A stretch of 64,000 nucleotides of DNA from JAFMDF01 sp965277445 (GTDB taxonomy: Bacteria; Bacteroidota; Bacteroidia; Chitinophagales; Saprospiraceae): NCBI GenBank assembly GCA_965277445.1, contig CBDICY010000050.1, positions 248,001 through 312,000 on the forward strand. Direction: 5' to 3'. Both the position numbers and the translations under genes were made by a program. Below the pieces are notes generated by a model that did no database searches, was not told the origin of the DNA, and saw nothing but the letters and a program-made list of their open reading frames with translations. Positions within the stretch are counted from its first letter, which is position 1. Each line of letters opens with the position of its first letter. Below are positions 44,299 through 59,200 of the stretch, piece after piece.

Positions 44299-47200
44299 TT
44301 AGTTGAGTTTCAACATCTTCTTCGCTTTGATACCGAATTTCGTCGATAATTGATAATAGATAAAGCCATTCGTTAATTCCTCTTTCTGGAATTCAAAAGT
44401 ATTATAACCTGCTTTTCTATCTTCTTTTATCGTCTTCAATACACGTCCAGTTTCATCTCTTAAAATCAATTGTACTTCTGAATCGCCTGGTAAGTAGCAG
44501 CCAATCATCGTTTTATCATGGAATGGATTCGGTTGATTCTGGAATAACTCAAATTCATCCACTAGATTTGGCGTGGTGAACGTCAATTCCACTTTCATTA
44601 AGTCCCCATTTTTATCGTAAGCTTCTATCGCTGTTGGGCGGTCTAAGATGCTTAATTGCTCGCTTAGTTTACCGTCTGTTTCGGCGGTGAATTCGATGGT
44701 GAATAGAACGGTTGACGGTTGACGGTTGACGGTTGACAGTTGCGGACTGCCTACTGCCAACTGTGTACTGCCTACTGACGTCTGATTCCAACTTGTGGTA
44801 ATCATTCCCTTATCCATCTTGTGTAAACCGAAGTTTTCAACGCCCACTACTCCACTCTTTAGTTTGTCCACTTTTAAGTCATCATAGCCTAAAGTGAATT
44901 GGTAGCCTTGGATGTTGGCTAATTGATCGGTACTAAATGTTACAGTATATTTTTCGCCAGTTTTCAACGCTTTATCCTCTGTTGTAATTTCAAAGGCTTT
45001 TTCTATCGTTCTATCAGTCGCTTGGACAAAGCCATTTGGATTCGCATTTCCATTGACATCCCCTATCTTGATCGCTACAAAATCCATCTCCATATCTTGT
45101 TGTAAGTTGGCAACTGTCGCTACCTGTGGATAAGTTTCTGACATTGGATTATCCGTCGTAAACTCATAGCCTGCGTAGACAAATTTCCAACTTGGACTAT
45201 TCGAGAATTCCGTCGTTATATTTAAAATCAATTGTCTGATTTGTACCATATCGAAAGCCGTTATCGTACCTGACCCGTTCACATCCGCCGCTATCATTTG
45301 ATATGGATTCTCAAACGTTTGAACACCTAAAATATGCTTTGCCATCAAGACCAAATCAAAAGTACTCACGCCATTTAATGGATGCATATCTTTCTCTGGT
45401 TGAATGGTATACGCATTATTCATTGCCAACTCAAAATCGTAATGACCATCTGCTCGGGTTGTCATGGAACTTGAATTTGCTCCAGTAGGTATCGAAGTCA
45501 CTTCTACTTGTTCAACTGTTTGCTGTCTCCAATCCATAATCGTTCCGCTCACAACTGCCATTCCCTCTGCTTCTATATTGTCGCATGCGCCCATATTGTC
45601 TTGGACATTTACATATCCCGTACAGTAATCCCAATTATTTGCCTCATCAATCACATAGATATTCACCTCCTGATTACCTAAATAAGCACAATCAAACGTG
45701 ATGTTTTCTGGTAAGGCTAAGACACCTGCGATATGTGTTGGTGCTTCTCCTAAGGATTTATGCCAGATTCTAAGCGCTAATTTATCTGCTGAGGTGCAAT
45801 TATCGCTACTGCCTGCATCTAAATCACTTGCCCAAATTTGTATCATCCCTGCATCTGGCATTAACTCTACCGCTACTCCATGTAAACAATAAGGCGCTGG
45901 TTTCTTACAATCTGTAAACTGATAAGTTGCTTTTTCTACCGCTGTGTTGCCACAATTATCAACTACTTGCCATGCTACTTCATATTTAACACCTGTTGCT
46001 ACGGGGTAGTTAAATTCAGCACCTATTCCGTTTCCTAATTCCGTATCTCCTGCACTAATGGTCCAACTGTAAGTTAAAGCTGCCGTTGCTGCTTCGTTAC
46101 AATCAGTTGCACTAATCGCAAAGCGTTTTGGTGCTTGACAATCATCCGCAGTTAAGCAATCATCTATTGGCTCAACGGTAATAATTGGTGCCGTTTCATC
46201 GGTCAATTTCAAGATTTGGATATAAGTTAATTTACCTATTTTCTCCATTCCTTCCGAAGTAATCGTTCGCTCCGCAGTTACTATTCCATGCTCGTTTTCT
46301 ACTCTACTAATTACTTGCCCTTCATCACCCACTTGGTAATTACACCAGTTTATAATCGTAAAGGTTCTAACAACTTTTAAGCAAGCATCGCCCCCAGCCC
46401 CTGAAGGGGAGTTAGTCCCAAATACTTTCTCTTCTACTTCGTATGCCATTAGGTCGCAAGCCCCGTTGGTAATTTGCACCTCAGATGTTGGTACAGTTTC
46501 ACCACAGCTTCCTTTCCAATCTGCTGGTAACGTAATCGTCCAATCTGCTTTGGATTCGATATTGATCGTTTGTTCTGCCCAAGCAGAAGTCATGCCTTGT
46601 CCAGCCCAATCTATCGCTCGGTATCGACGCTTAATCGTTGCAATACCACAAGCTTTTTCAATTAATTGATATTGCTGTTGAATCACTAATACTTGACAAG
46701 TTACATTATCCGAACAACTAGGATTGCCATACTTTGTATTAAACTCAGCGGCTTGTTCCTTCGTCAAATCAACCCATTCGTTATCGTCCATTTCACCATT
46801 ATCGTTCAAATCCGTTGCCACTAATCCGTTGCCATGTCCGTCGTCACAGCTGCCCGTCATCGTTGGTAAATCACTACAAATTGGCGCAATCTTATCTTCG
46901 ACAATAATAGTCATCCAACAAGTATTTTGATTCCCTTTGGTATCCGTTACTCGTAAGTATAATTTATTATCTTGGTGTAAATCTTCACAACCAAAAACAG
47001 CTATCGAATCCCAAGTAATTTCATCTCGACTCACTTCGTATTTAGCAATGCCACAGGCATCAGAAGAACCGCCGTCCACTTGACTATAATGTACTTTAAC
47101 TTCATCTCTACCTAGTGAAATATGTAATTTATCCGTACAAACTGCGGATGGCTTCGTCACATCTTCAATGATGATAATTTGGTTAACTGTATCATTCACT

Positions 47201-50200
47201 AATTGCTCATGACAATCATCGGATGCAATCCATTCTAATTGGAAAGAATCACAATCTAAACTTGCCCATTCAGTTACTGGTACTAGCCATTCTGCTCCGT
47301 TTTCAATTCGACTTACTTTATTCAAACGAACCGTTGGCGTAGAACAATTATCCGTTGCTGCTGGTGTTGCTATTTTTGTAATATCATAGGTGCAAGCAAA
47401 ATGATCTAGCGCAATATTTGCTGTTGCTCCTGCTCCTGTTGCAAATTCAGGTGCTTTTGTATCTGTAAATTCTATGAACGTGGTATCAACTGCTTGTGGG
47501 CCAGTTCCAGCATCACACCAATCTAAAATAGTCCAGTAGCGGATAATCTTTTTGCCACAATCGTTGGCTGGAATAAACACATCTCTGTTTTCTAAAATAT
47601 ATCCACAAACATATTCTTCCGTGCTTAACTGAATCGTATCGGATGGAATTAACACGCCATTTTTCAAGCGACCAATTTTAATCCCTGGAATTTCGGTTAC
47701 TACATTTGCTCCGTCATTGCCGTCACACGATAAGGTCACTTTGCTCGTCTTCACAATGTCGTCTAAACTTGGTCGAATAAATACTAGGTTTTGAGTAGCC
47801 GTAGCTACATTCCCACAGGCATCCGTAGCTGTCCAATTTACTATTGCTCTAGTCGTATCACAAGCACCACCTTCATTTAATATAGTTGCGCCTGCAAATG
47901 CTACTTTTGCTGAATCACAATTATCAACCGCTTCTGGTGTTGGTAAACCTAAACCTGTTTGCGTTAAGTCTATTGCACAGGTTACGAAGGTATCTACTGG
48001 AGGTAAATTGGTGAAGATCGGTGCAGATTGATCCATTAAATTAACCGTTACCTCACAACTCGCAGATTGAGCACCGTTATTACAAATCGTTAAGTCTGTT
48101 CCTTCAAAATATCTTCTTTCAATCCTTGCTTTAACAGCTCCACCACATTGGTCAATCATGTCTTTATCAACCATTGGGTAATTACCGCCTTTGCCACCAC
48201 CTGATGCCAAGACTATATCGTTGCCATTTTTATCTTTTCCAATAATAGAAATGAAATAATACATGGTATCCGTAATGGTATCACAAGCACTTTCTAATAA
48301 ATCGTCTGGTGTTAATTGAATCGCACAGCTAGCCCCTAGTGGCACATTAATTTCATCATTACAAACCAAACTTCGTCCTTGTACAGATAATACTGATTGT
48401 GCTGTTTTCGTCGTATCGCTCTTTAATTTATATTCTACTCTATAAGCGCCTAGTGCAAAAGTATCTCGCACCACATCTGCATCTGCTAGACAAGTATCTA
48501 AGCAAATCACTCCGTGCTGGTTAAATATTCTTACTATTTGTGAATCTTGTACGTTGCCACAATCTGCCATTATTGCTAATGGTTTAATGTCGAAAAGCGC
48601 ATAAGTATCTTCGCAATCTAGGTTAGCTGATAAATTATTCGGTGGGGTTAAAGTGATATTATTCTCCTTACAAGTAACTTTTGCCCTCCAACCTAAACCT
48701 TTGGCATTGTCACCATTGGTTTTGAATTGGAAGGTCAAACAACCATGTGCATTTATCTTAGGGTCACAATTAGACGCTACCCAGCCTCCTGTTTGACTCA
48801 CGCCGGTGCCACCGAATCTACCAATTAATTGAGTAGCTAAGGTATCTCTTCCTTCAAATACATATAAGGTATCTCCTGTTGCTAAATCAAATTCATTGAA
48901 AGACACTAATAAAGATTGCCATGCATTTTGTGCACAAATAGTCATTACATTATTCCTAGTCGAATCATCATAGTATAAGGTGTTGTCTTCTGCGCCTTCA
49001 CTTCTGAAATCTGTTCCACTACAATCTGCTAAGGTATCCATTAATGGCGTTGGACCTGACGGTATAATGATGATTGGTGGTCCCACAACTGGTGGGCCTG
49101 GTGTTCCATCAGGAGTCGTCACTATCGTCGTACTACAAGACTGATCCGCAAAACAAGTATTCATTGCCGTCAACTCATCCGTTCCATTACTAAATCTACC
49201 CATGTATCCTGCTACATCTAAATGTTGAATTGGCATAGAGTACGTATAGTATCCATCTACAATTTCACCTGGTATAAAGCTAGTACCTACCGTAACTAAA
49301 TTACCATTACTATAAATTCCTTTATTCTCTGCTACCGTCCAATTGTCATTAGGCGTCAAGGAGAAAATAGTGATTCTATCGGTAAACGCAGGTACATTAT
49401 TAATTGATTCCGTTGTACAATTACATGGATCGGCTATTCTTACATAATTATCCACTAATGGCGTAACCTTAATTGGAATTGTTAAAGTTTGCGAACAACC
49501 GTAAGTATCATTCACAGTAACAGTATAAGTCGTATTCGTGCTTGGACTTAACGTAGCTACTGCCGTTGTAGTATTGGTAATACCTGAGTTAACTGACCAG
49601 ATAAATTCTGGTCCACCTGTTAGGCTAATGGTAATCGTTTCACCTTGTATAATATTAGTTGCTGAAACCGTTGCCACAATTTCTGTACAAGCTGTCATAC
49701 AAACGGTCGTTGTGGTATCACATTGACCAGTTGTCAAATTAATACATTGAGAAAATCCATCTCTATCAGCAATTTCGTTGGCGGGTACTGCATCTTTTGG
49801 CAAACGGTAGCCATCTGGAGCAGTAAATTGTACCATATAATCTCCTGCGTTCAAGCCATCAAAATTATAAGCACCTTGGGCATTGGTTAAAGTTGAATCT
49901 ATTGGGTTAATGGTATCTGCGCAAGCATATAGGTAAACTAGGGCATTTGGAATACCATCTTCTCCTGCATCTGATTGACCGTTGCCATTGGTATCCTCGC
50001 AAACGATTGAACCGATAAATGATTCTTGGATAGCAATATTATTTCCATCAATTATTGGATCGCCAGACTGTAAGAAAAATCTTAAATAATAAGGGTTATT
50101 TCCACAAGTTGGATTCAATAAATAAGTCGAATCTGCATTTACCGCTACCGTACCTAATTGGACGATACCATTCGTAGCATCTCCATCCATATCTGTAGCA

Positions 50201-53200
50201 TCTCCATCTCTGCCCGTTGGGTCATAAACACCTGTTTGAGCATTACAATTTGGACTAATAACTGCTCCATTTGGATGCATGTAAGTCATCACATATTCGC
50301 CTTGGACTCCATTGGTAAACCATTGGTACATTCCAGTCGAACCATCTTCAATCATAAAGACAACGCCTCCTGGAGGTGCGGTAACAGAGATTGTACCACC
50401 TTTAATGATTTTACCTGTTTTATCCGCATAAATAAACCCAATAGGATCAACAGCGTCTAAAGGTACAATATAAACATAGTCGTGGTCATCTTCATCGCTA
50501 CGTTCATTTTCCAATAGGTTATCTCCTCCAATAAAATCGTCGTTAACATCATCCGCTTGGGAATCAATATCTGTTGTATTGATTGTACTTCCATCTTCGG
50601 TAGTAGCAAAATAGATTTCAGCAGTATCCACTACAATAGAATCCATCGCTTCCATATTCGAGATAAACTTGATCGGTATGATTGCCGTATCTCCAACCAA
50701 TAATTCCGCTAACTGATAGGTGCTGTCTGCTTGCCAATCGGTTCCTAGACTTTGATTCAGACCAGCATCATAGGTTAAACCAAGCGGTACGTAATTGACA
50801 ATACCAATATCATAAGCATCTTGTGTACCTTGATTAATAACGGTTATATTAAAACAAACGGTATCATTATCTGGCACTTCCATCTTTTGGTCCCGTGCTA
50901 ATTCTATGATTAATGCTAAATCAAAGGTTTGCTTAATCGCTATTTTTACTGGATCGTGATCATCTTCATCAGTAGGTGCTGTTGCATTGACCTCATTGTC
51001 TGTTGTCGTATCTACTTCACCTCCCGTATCGTTCGTTCTATCATCGTCTGGCGTAGAATCTACATCTGTAATTGGCTCTCCATTTTCATCGGTGGCATTG
51101 CCAATTTCTGCATAAGTAATCAGGCATTCTTCTCTGAAATTGGGGTCAATCACAAAATCAATTGTGAGCATAGTCATACTATTAGGCGCTAATCCACCTG
51201 TGGACAGTTCATTGGTAGCAGTCGTCAAGGTTATCATTGCCGTTGAGTCATTCATGGCAGCCCATCGGTCGTCTGCTAAGCTCATTCCTGCTGGAATATA
51301 AGCGAATATTTTGATATTATCGGCTGGAATATCTCCTTGATTAAAAATCTTAATTTTAGCAGTAATGGTATCCCCTAGTTCAACTTCCCCTTCGGTAATT
51401 AATTCCTCTGTTAAAGCTAAATCAAATTCCTGTAACATAATTAGTACGGGATCATGGTCATCTTCATCCATAGGAGGAATCTGGTCATAAGCATTATCAG
51501 CATCTGTATTTGGCATGCCGCCAATATCATTGGTTCTATTATCATCAGGCGTAGAATCATGATCATTATTACCTTCACCATCTTCACTAATTTCCGCATA
51601 AGCGGTTAATTTATTGGTTGGGGCATCCATTGCAACCACGGTTTGAATCATCACCATTACCATACCATCTGCTGCCAAACCACCCACAGGTAACCCATTG
51701 CCTGCTGTTAATAGTATCATTGCTGTACTATCATCCATCGTCGTCCATCCTTGTGGATTTGCCGTATTTAAGGTCAACCCTACTGGTAGATATTGGGTCA
51801 ACTTAATAGTATCTGCCGTAATATTTCCCTGATTGAATACGGTAATTTTGAAATCTACGGTTGCTCCAGGTCTGACCATTCCAGGTTGGTCAGGAGCTAA
51901 AGTCTCAATAATAGCTAAATCAAAGACATCTGGTGGAATAACCGTTACTACCGCCGTATCGTCATCATCCTCGTCATCATTCGTTTTATCTTCGTCTGGT
52001 GTAGAATCCTCATCTACTGGAGGTTCATTATCTGGGTTGTCATCGTCATCTGCACTTGAGATTTCTGCAAAATTCATCAAGCTCCTATTTTCAGTCCCTG
52101 AATTTACTTGCAAGACTATTTCAATGACGGTCGATTGTCCCGCTCCTAAGAAAGCTATAGGATTATTGAACCTAAGCGTATCTCCAGAGGCTGTCCAATT
52201 ATTATCTTGTAAAGACATGCCAGTTGGGAGGAAGTCTGTTACGCTTATATTGTAGGCGTTTAAACTACCTTCATTGGTAATTTCAATTTGGTAAGTGACC
52301 AAATCTCCTACTCTTACTAACATAGAATCCGTGGATTTCTCCAATGCCAAATCAAAGGTTTGCTCCACCGCAATCTTCATCGGGTCATGGTCATCTTCAT
52401 CCATTGGTGGAGTGGAGAAAATCTGATTATCGGTTGGCGTATGTACTTCGCCTCCTGTATCATTGGTACTATCTCCGTCTGGCGTAGAATCTACGTCATT
52501 TGTCGGATTTCCATTTTCATCCGTTGCACCTCCTATTTCTGCATAAGTAATCAAACAAGTATCCATGAATGTTGGGTCGATGGTAAAACCAATCGTAATC
52601 ATCGTCATTTCGTCAGACGTTAAACCACCTGTTGGTAAATCACCATCTGCAACCGTCAAGGTTAACATTGCCGTAGAATCATCCATTGCTGTCCAACGAT
52701 TATCATCTAAAGTCAATCCTGCTGGAATGTAGGCAAATAATTTAATGTTATCTGCTGCAATTTCTCCTTGATTAAATACTTTTATTTTACCCGTGATGCT
52801 ATCACCTGGACCGACTGGTCCTTCCGTTAATAGTTCTTCGGTTAATGCCAAATCAAATTCCTGCATCATTAATTGCACAGGATCATGGTCATCTTCATCG
52901 ACTGGTGCTATTTGGTCACTTGCATTATCGGTATCTGTATTGGGTTGGCCTCCTACATCATTCGTTCTATCGTCGTCTGGCGTAGAATCATTATCATCAT
53001 TGACTCCATCATCGCTGATTTCTGCGTGCGGTGTTAATTTAATCGCCGTCGTATTTTCATCAATCACCACTTGAATCATCACCATTACCATGCTGTCAGC
53101 TACCAATCCACCTATTGGCAATCCATTTCCTGCCGTCAAGGTAATCATAGCCGTGCTATCATTCATTGCTGTCCAACCCTGTGGATTGTTATCATTTAGG

Positions 53201-56200
53201 GTTACATCTGCTGGTAGATACTGCGTGATTTTTATGGTTTCCGCAGGAAGTGTTCCTTGATTGAAAACGGTAATTTTCAAGTCTACTTCATCGCCTGGTT
53301 TCACCATACCCGACTGACCTGGGGCTAGTTCTTCAATTAAAGCCAAATCAAATATTTCTTCTCCTTCTTCAATTACACTAACTACCGCTGAATCATCATC
53401 ATCTTCGTCAGGATTAGTTGGATTCTCATCTGGCGTAGAATCTTTATCTGTCGGAGGGGTATTATTAGGATTATCATCATCATCTGCCTCGCTAATTTCT
53501 GCGAAATTCACTAAACTTGTACCCACAAAATCTAAATTTACTTTTAAAGTAATGTATAAATTAAAGCTTGTCCCTGCTGGTAAGAAACCAATCGGTGTAT
53601 TAAATCGAGCGATATTACCTGTAGCGGTCCAGTTGGCATCTGCTAAACTCATACCCTCAGGAATGAAATCCGAAATGCCAATATTATAAGCATCGACGTT
53701 TCCTTCATTGCTTACTTTAATTTGGTAAACCACTAAATCCCCCAATCGAACTACCGTAGAATCGGTTGACTTTTCTAGAGCTAAATCAAATTCGTCACAA
53801 CCACCCGCTGCTGGAGGAAGGAAAAGCAAATTAATGGTCACGATTGAATCACAGCCATTTGCTGCCGTAAATCTTTCTACACCTGCTGGATTAGCTTCAC
53901 TATATACTGTTCCATTAACCGCTACTTCATAGCCATCTTCTCGGCAACCAAAATGGGTGATTTCGCTTGCTTTCTCTTCGTTGAATACTAAATTGACGGT
54001 TACCGTAGAATCACAGCCATTGGCATTCATTAATACTTCTGTACCTGTTGGATTAGTTTCATCATAACTATTACCTCCAACCGTTATACTATAGCCATCA
54101 TTTTCACAACCTTCATAGTTGATATTTGCGGTTGTATTTGGATTAACCATCAAGGTCAATGTAATAATAGAATCACAACCACTTGCAGCACTTAAAGTAT
54201 CGGTATAAATCCCTGCGGTCGTTAAAGCTTGATTATCAAAATCATAAGAATCGTCTTGGCAAATTGCTGCGCTAATAGTAGTTTCTAGTTGATCTAAAAT
54301 ATCAAGTGTTAAAACGATAATCGAATCACAACCGTTAGCTGCCACCATGGTATCTTGATAGTTACCTGCTGCGGTTAAAGCTTGATTATTGAAAGTATAA
54401 GTATCGCCTTGACAAATCTCTTCTGAAATTGCCGTTTGAACTGGATTTAAAATATCCAAAGTCAGGATAATGATACTATCACAACCACCTGCTGCCGTCA
54501 TCGTATCTCGATACGTTCCTGCGGTGGTTAAAGCTTGATTATCAAAATCATAACTATTTCCATCACAAATTGCTGCACTAATTGCCGTTTCCATTTCATC
54601 CACCACATTCAATGTTAGAATGATAATAGAATCGCAACCACCTGTTGCGGTCAAGGTATCTCGATAAGTACCAGCGGTGGTTAAAGTTTGATTGTTAAAA
54701 GTAAGATTCTCTCCATTGCAAATTTCTTCGCTAATCATTGTTTCCATTTCATCCATGACATTTAAAGTCAATACGATGAAACTATCACAACCATTAGCTG
54801 CGGTCATGGTGTCTCTATAAACACCTGCCGTTGTTAAATTCTGTGTGTTAAAGGTGTAATTCTCTCCTTGACATATTGTCTCGTTGATAGTTGTTTGTAC
54901 CGTATCTAAGACATTTAAAGTCAATACAATCATACTATCACAGCCATTGGCAGCAGTCAAGGTATCGCGGTAAATTCCAGCAGTCGTTAAAGTTGCTGTG
55001 TTGAAAGTATAAGTATCGCCATTACAGATATTTTCGGTAATTGGCGTTTCTGCTGTGTTTAAAATATTTAAGGTTAGAACGATGAAACTATCACAACCAT
55101 TTGCGGCGACTAAAGTATCTCGATAAGTACCTGCTGCAGTTAAATCTTGGTTGTTAAAAGTAAACGTATCGCCTTGGCAAATCTCTTCGGTAACTGGAGT
55201 TTGTACCGTATCTAAAATGGATAAGGTTAAAACGACAATCGAATCACAGCCATTGCTACTCGTTGTCGTATCTCTATAAGTACCCGCTGTGGTTAAGTTT
55301 TGATTATCAAAAGTATAAGTACCGCCTTGGCAGATTTCTTCATTTAAATCTGTTTGAACAGGATCTAAAATATTTAAAGTTAGAATAATAATCGAATCAC
55401 AACCAAATGCTGCAGTCATCGTATCTCGGTACGTTCCTGCGGTAGTCAATGCTTGTCCATCGAAGGTGTAGCTATCCCCATCACAAATACTTTCATTAAG
55501 ATTTGTTTCTAAGGCATCAATGACGTTTAAGGTCAAGACGATGAAAGAATCACAACCGTTTGCTGCCGTCATCGTGTCTCGATAAGTGCCTGCTGTGGTT
55601 AAATCTTGATTGTTGAAATTATAGGTATCACCATTACAAATATCCTGAGTAATTGGCGTTTGAACCGTATCCAAAACGTTTAAGGTCAAGACAATTACAG
55701 AATCACAACCATTGGCTGCAGTCATCGTGTCTCGGTACGTACCAGCGGTCGTTAAGGCTTGATTATTGAAGGTAAAGCTATCGCCATTACAAATTTCTTC
55801 GGTAATTGGCGTTTCTGCTGTGTTTAAAATATTTAAGGTTAGAACGATGAAACTATCACAACCATTTGCGGCGACTAAAGTATCTCGATAAGTACCTGCT
55901 GCAGTTAAATCTTGGTTGTTAAAAGTAAACGTATCGCCTTGGCAAATCTCTTCGGTAACTGGAGTTTGTACCGTATCTAAAATGGATAAGGTTAAAACGA
56001 CAATCGAATCACAGCCATTGCTACTCGTTGTCGTATCTCTATAAGTACCCGCTGTGGTTAAGTTTTGATTATCAAAAGTATAAGTACCGCCTTGGCAGAT
56101 TTCTTCATTTAAATCTGTTTGAACAGGATCTAAAATATTTAAAGTTAGAATAATAATCGAATCACAACCAACTGCTGCAGTCATCGTATCTCGGTACGTT

Positions 56201-59200
56201 CCTGCGGTAGTCAATGCTTGTCCATCGAAGGTGTAGCTATCCCCATCACAAATACTTTCATTAAGATTTGTTTCTAAGGCATCAATGACGTTTAAGGTCA
56301 AGACGATGAAAGAATCACAACCGTTTGTTGCCGTCATCGTGTCTCGATAAGTGCCTGCGGTAGTTAAATCTTGATTGTTGAAATTATAGGTATCACCATT
56401 ACAAATATCCTGAGTAATTGGCGTTTGAACCGTATCCAAAACGTTTAAGGTCAAGGCAATTACAGAATCACAACCATTGGCTGCAGTCATCGTGTCGCGG
56501 TAAGTTCCTGCCGTTGTTAAAGCTTGGCTATTGAAAGTAAAGCTGTCGCCATTACAAATTTCTTCGGTGATTGGTGTTTCAGCAGTTGGTAGAACGTTTA
56601 AAGTTAAGACGATAAAACTATCACAACCATTGGCCGCAGTCATGGTGTCTCTATACGTCCCTGCTGCGGTTAAATCTTGGTTGTTAAAAGTAAACGTATC
56701 GCCTTGGCAAATCTCTTCTGTGATTGGTGCTTGTACCGTATCTAAAATTGATAAAGTCAAAACGATAATGGAATCACAGCCATTGCTACCCGTGGTCGTA
56801 TCTCGATAAGTTCCTGCCGTGGTTAAGGCTTGATTATCAAAAGTATAACTATCTCCTTGGCAGATTTTCTCCTCTAAATCTGTTTGAACAGGATTTAAAA
56901 TATTTAAGGTTAAAATCAGAATCGAATCACAACCACTTGCTGCGGTCATGGTATCTCGGTACGTTCCTGCAGTGGTCAAATCTTGTCCATCGAAAGTGTA
57001 ACTATCTCCATCACAAATGCTTTCATTAAGATTGGTTGCTAATGGTTCGATGACATTTAGAGTCAAGACGATGAAAGAATCACAGCCGTTGGCAGCCGTC
57101 ATTGTATCTCGATAAGTGCCTGCGGTAGATAAATCTTGATTGTTAAAAGTATAAGTATTGCCACTACAAATATCCTGAGTAATTGGCGTTTGAACCGTAT
57201 CCAAAACGTTTAAGGTCAAGGCAATTACAGAATCACAACCATTGGCTGTAGTCATCGTGTCGCGGTAAGTTCCTGCCGTTGTTAAAGCTTGGCTATTGAA
57301 AGTAAAGCTGTCGCCATTACAAATTTCTTCGGTGATTGGTGTTTCAGCAGTTGGTAGAACGTTTAAAGTTAAGACGATAAAACTATCACAACCATTGGCC
57401 GCAGTCATGGTGTCTCTATACGTCCCTGCTGCGGTTAAATCTTGGTTGTTAAAAGTAAACGTATCGCCTTGGCAAATCTCTTCGGTAATTGGTATTTGTA
57501 CCGTATCTAAAATTGATAAAGTCAAAACGATAATGGAATCACAACCATTACTACCTGTGGTCGTATCTCTATAAGTCCCCGCTGTAGTTAAGGCTTGATT
57601 GTCAAAAGTGTAACTATCGCCTTGGCAGATTTCCTCATCTAAATCTGTTTGAACAGGATTTAAAATATCTAAAGTCAAAATCAGAATCGAATCACAACCA
57701 CTTACTGCGGTCATGGTATCTCGGTACGTTCCTGCGGTAGTCAAATCTTGTCCATCGAAGGTGTAGCTATCCCCATCACAAATACTTTCATTAAGATTTG
57801 TTTCTAAGGCATCAATGACGTTTAAGGTCAAGACGATGAAAGAATCACAACCGTTTGCTGCCGTCATCGTGTCTCGATAAGTGCCTGCTGTGGTTAAATC
57901 TTGATTGTTGAAATTATAGGTATCACCATTACAAATATCCTGAGTAATTGGCGTTTGAACCGTATCCAAAACGTTTAAGGTCAAGACAATTACAGAATCA
58001 CAACCATTGGCTGCAGTCATCGTGTCGCGGTACGTACCAGCGGTCGTTAAGGCTTTATTATTGAAGGTAAAGCTATCGCCATTACAAATTTCTTCGGTGA
58101 TTGGTGTTTCAGCAGTTGGTAGAACAGTTAAAGTTAAGATAACTACAGAATCACAGCTATTAGCTGCAGTTAAAGTATCTCGATACGTTCCTGCAGTATT
58201 TATGTCTTGGCCACCAAAAGCATAAGTTTCATTGGCACAAATAGTCTCGCTAATTGGATTTTCTATCGTCGTACAAGGTACAACTGAACAAGGATCTGGT
58301 GCAGTTATGGTTAATGGTCCCTCCGTACAAGCTGGATTCGCATCATCCATGATACTAATCATTTTGTCCGTTCCATCCGCTGAACCATTGGTTAATCGGA
58401 AAACAGTTGCTGAACCATAGGGTACATTTGTTGCCGTTGCACCTGATAAACGGTAAACCGTTCCTGCATCCGATGTTACACTATAAGTACCTCCTAAATT
58501 CGTTCCTGTTGGGTTTAAACTAAAGATAGTATAGTCATCGCCAGTATCTGCATCCGTTCCATTATCTCTACATTCGATGTCGGTGACTGTTCCTGATACT
58601 GCACAATTACCACTACAAGAAGCAGGGGCCGTATAAGTAAAATCATCTGCACAAGCTAGATCATCAGAAAAAGAAACTTGGAAAGTATGGCTCGCCCCAT
58701 CCGCTGTTAAACCAGGAATGGTAAAACCTAGTGGACTCGTTAATGGTAATGACAATTCTAAGAAAACAGTACCGCCTTCTCTAACCGTTAACATGCCTGT
58801 ACTTGGTGGATTTACAAAGTTAATGGTGCCGTTCAATACATATTTATCATCGGCACAAGGTGAAGGTGATAACTCCATTGACATGGCACAAACACTTGGA
58901 CTACAAGCTACTGGCGCGTCAAAATCTGCAGTTGCTGTACAAGCTATTTCATCAGAAAAATAAGCCCTCGCTTGCCCTGGTTGTCCATTGGCAACTAATC
59001 CATTAATGGTAAATGCTTGTGGACTATTGAAAGGTGCAGCAAAAGTCATGGTGTCTCCACCTACTTCTACCACCAATGAACCTGTCGTTGGTGCATTTGT
59101 GAAAGTCACCGAACCACTTAGGTCAAAAGTATTGGTCGCTGCATTACAAGTTCCCGCCGTAACAGTAACCGTAGCACCACACTCAACTGGATCACAACCG

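Noticed and set aside
56531..57574. Two nearly identical 92-residue plus-strand frames
   Set aside because: They lie antisense to the 765-bp blocks of giant B and are identical only because the blocks are. Codon use and low complexity do not support coding.
53800..58258. Regular repeats resembling a CRISPR array
   Set aside because: Period is 153 bases, all units are translated in one frame, there are no short identical repeats with unique spacers and no cas genes.
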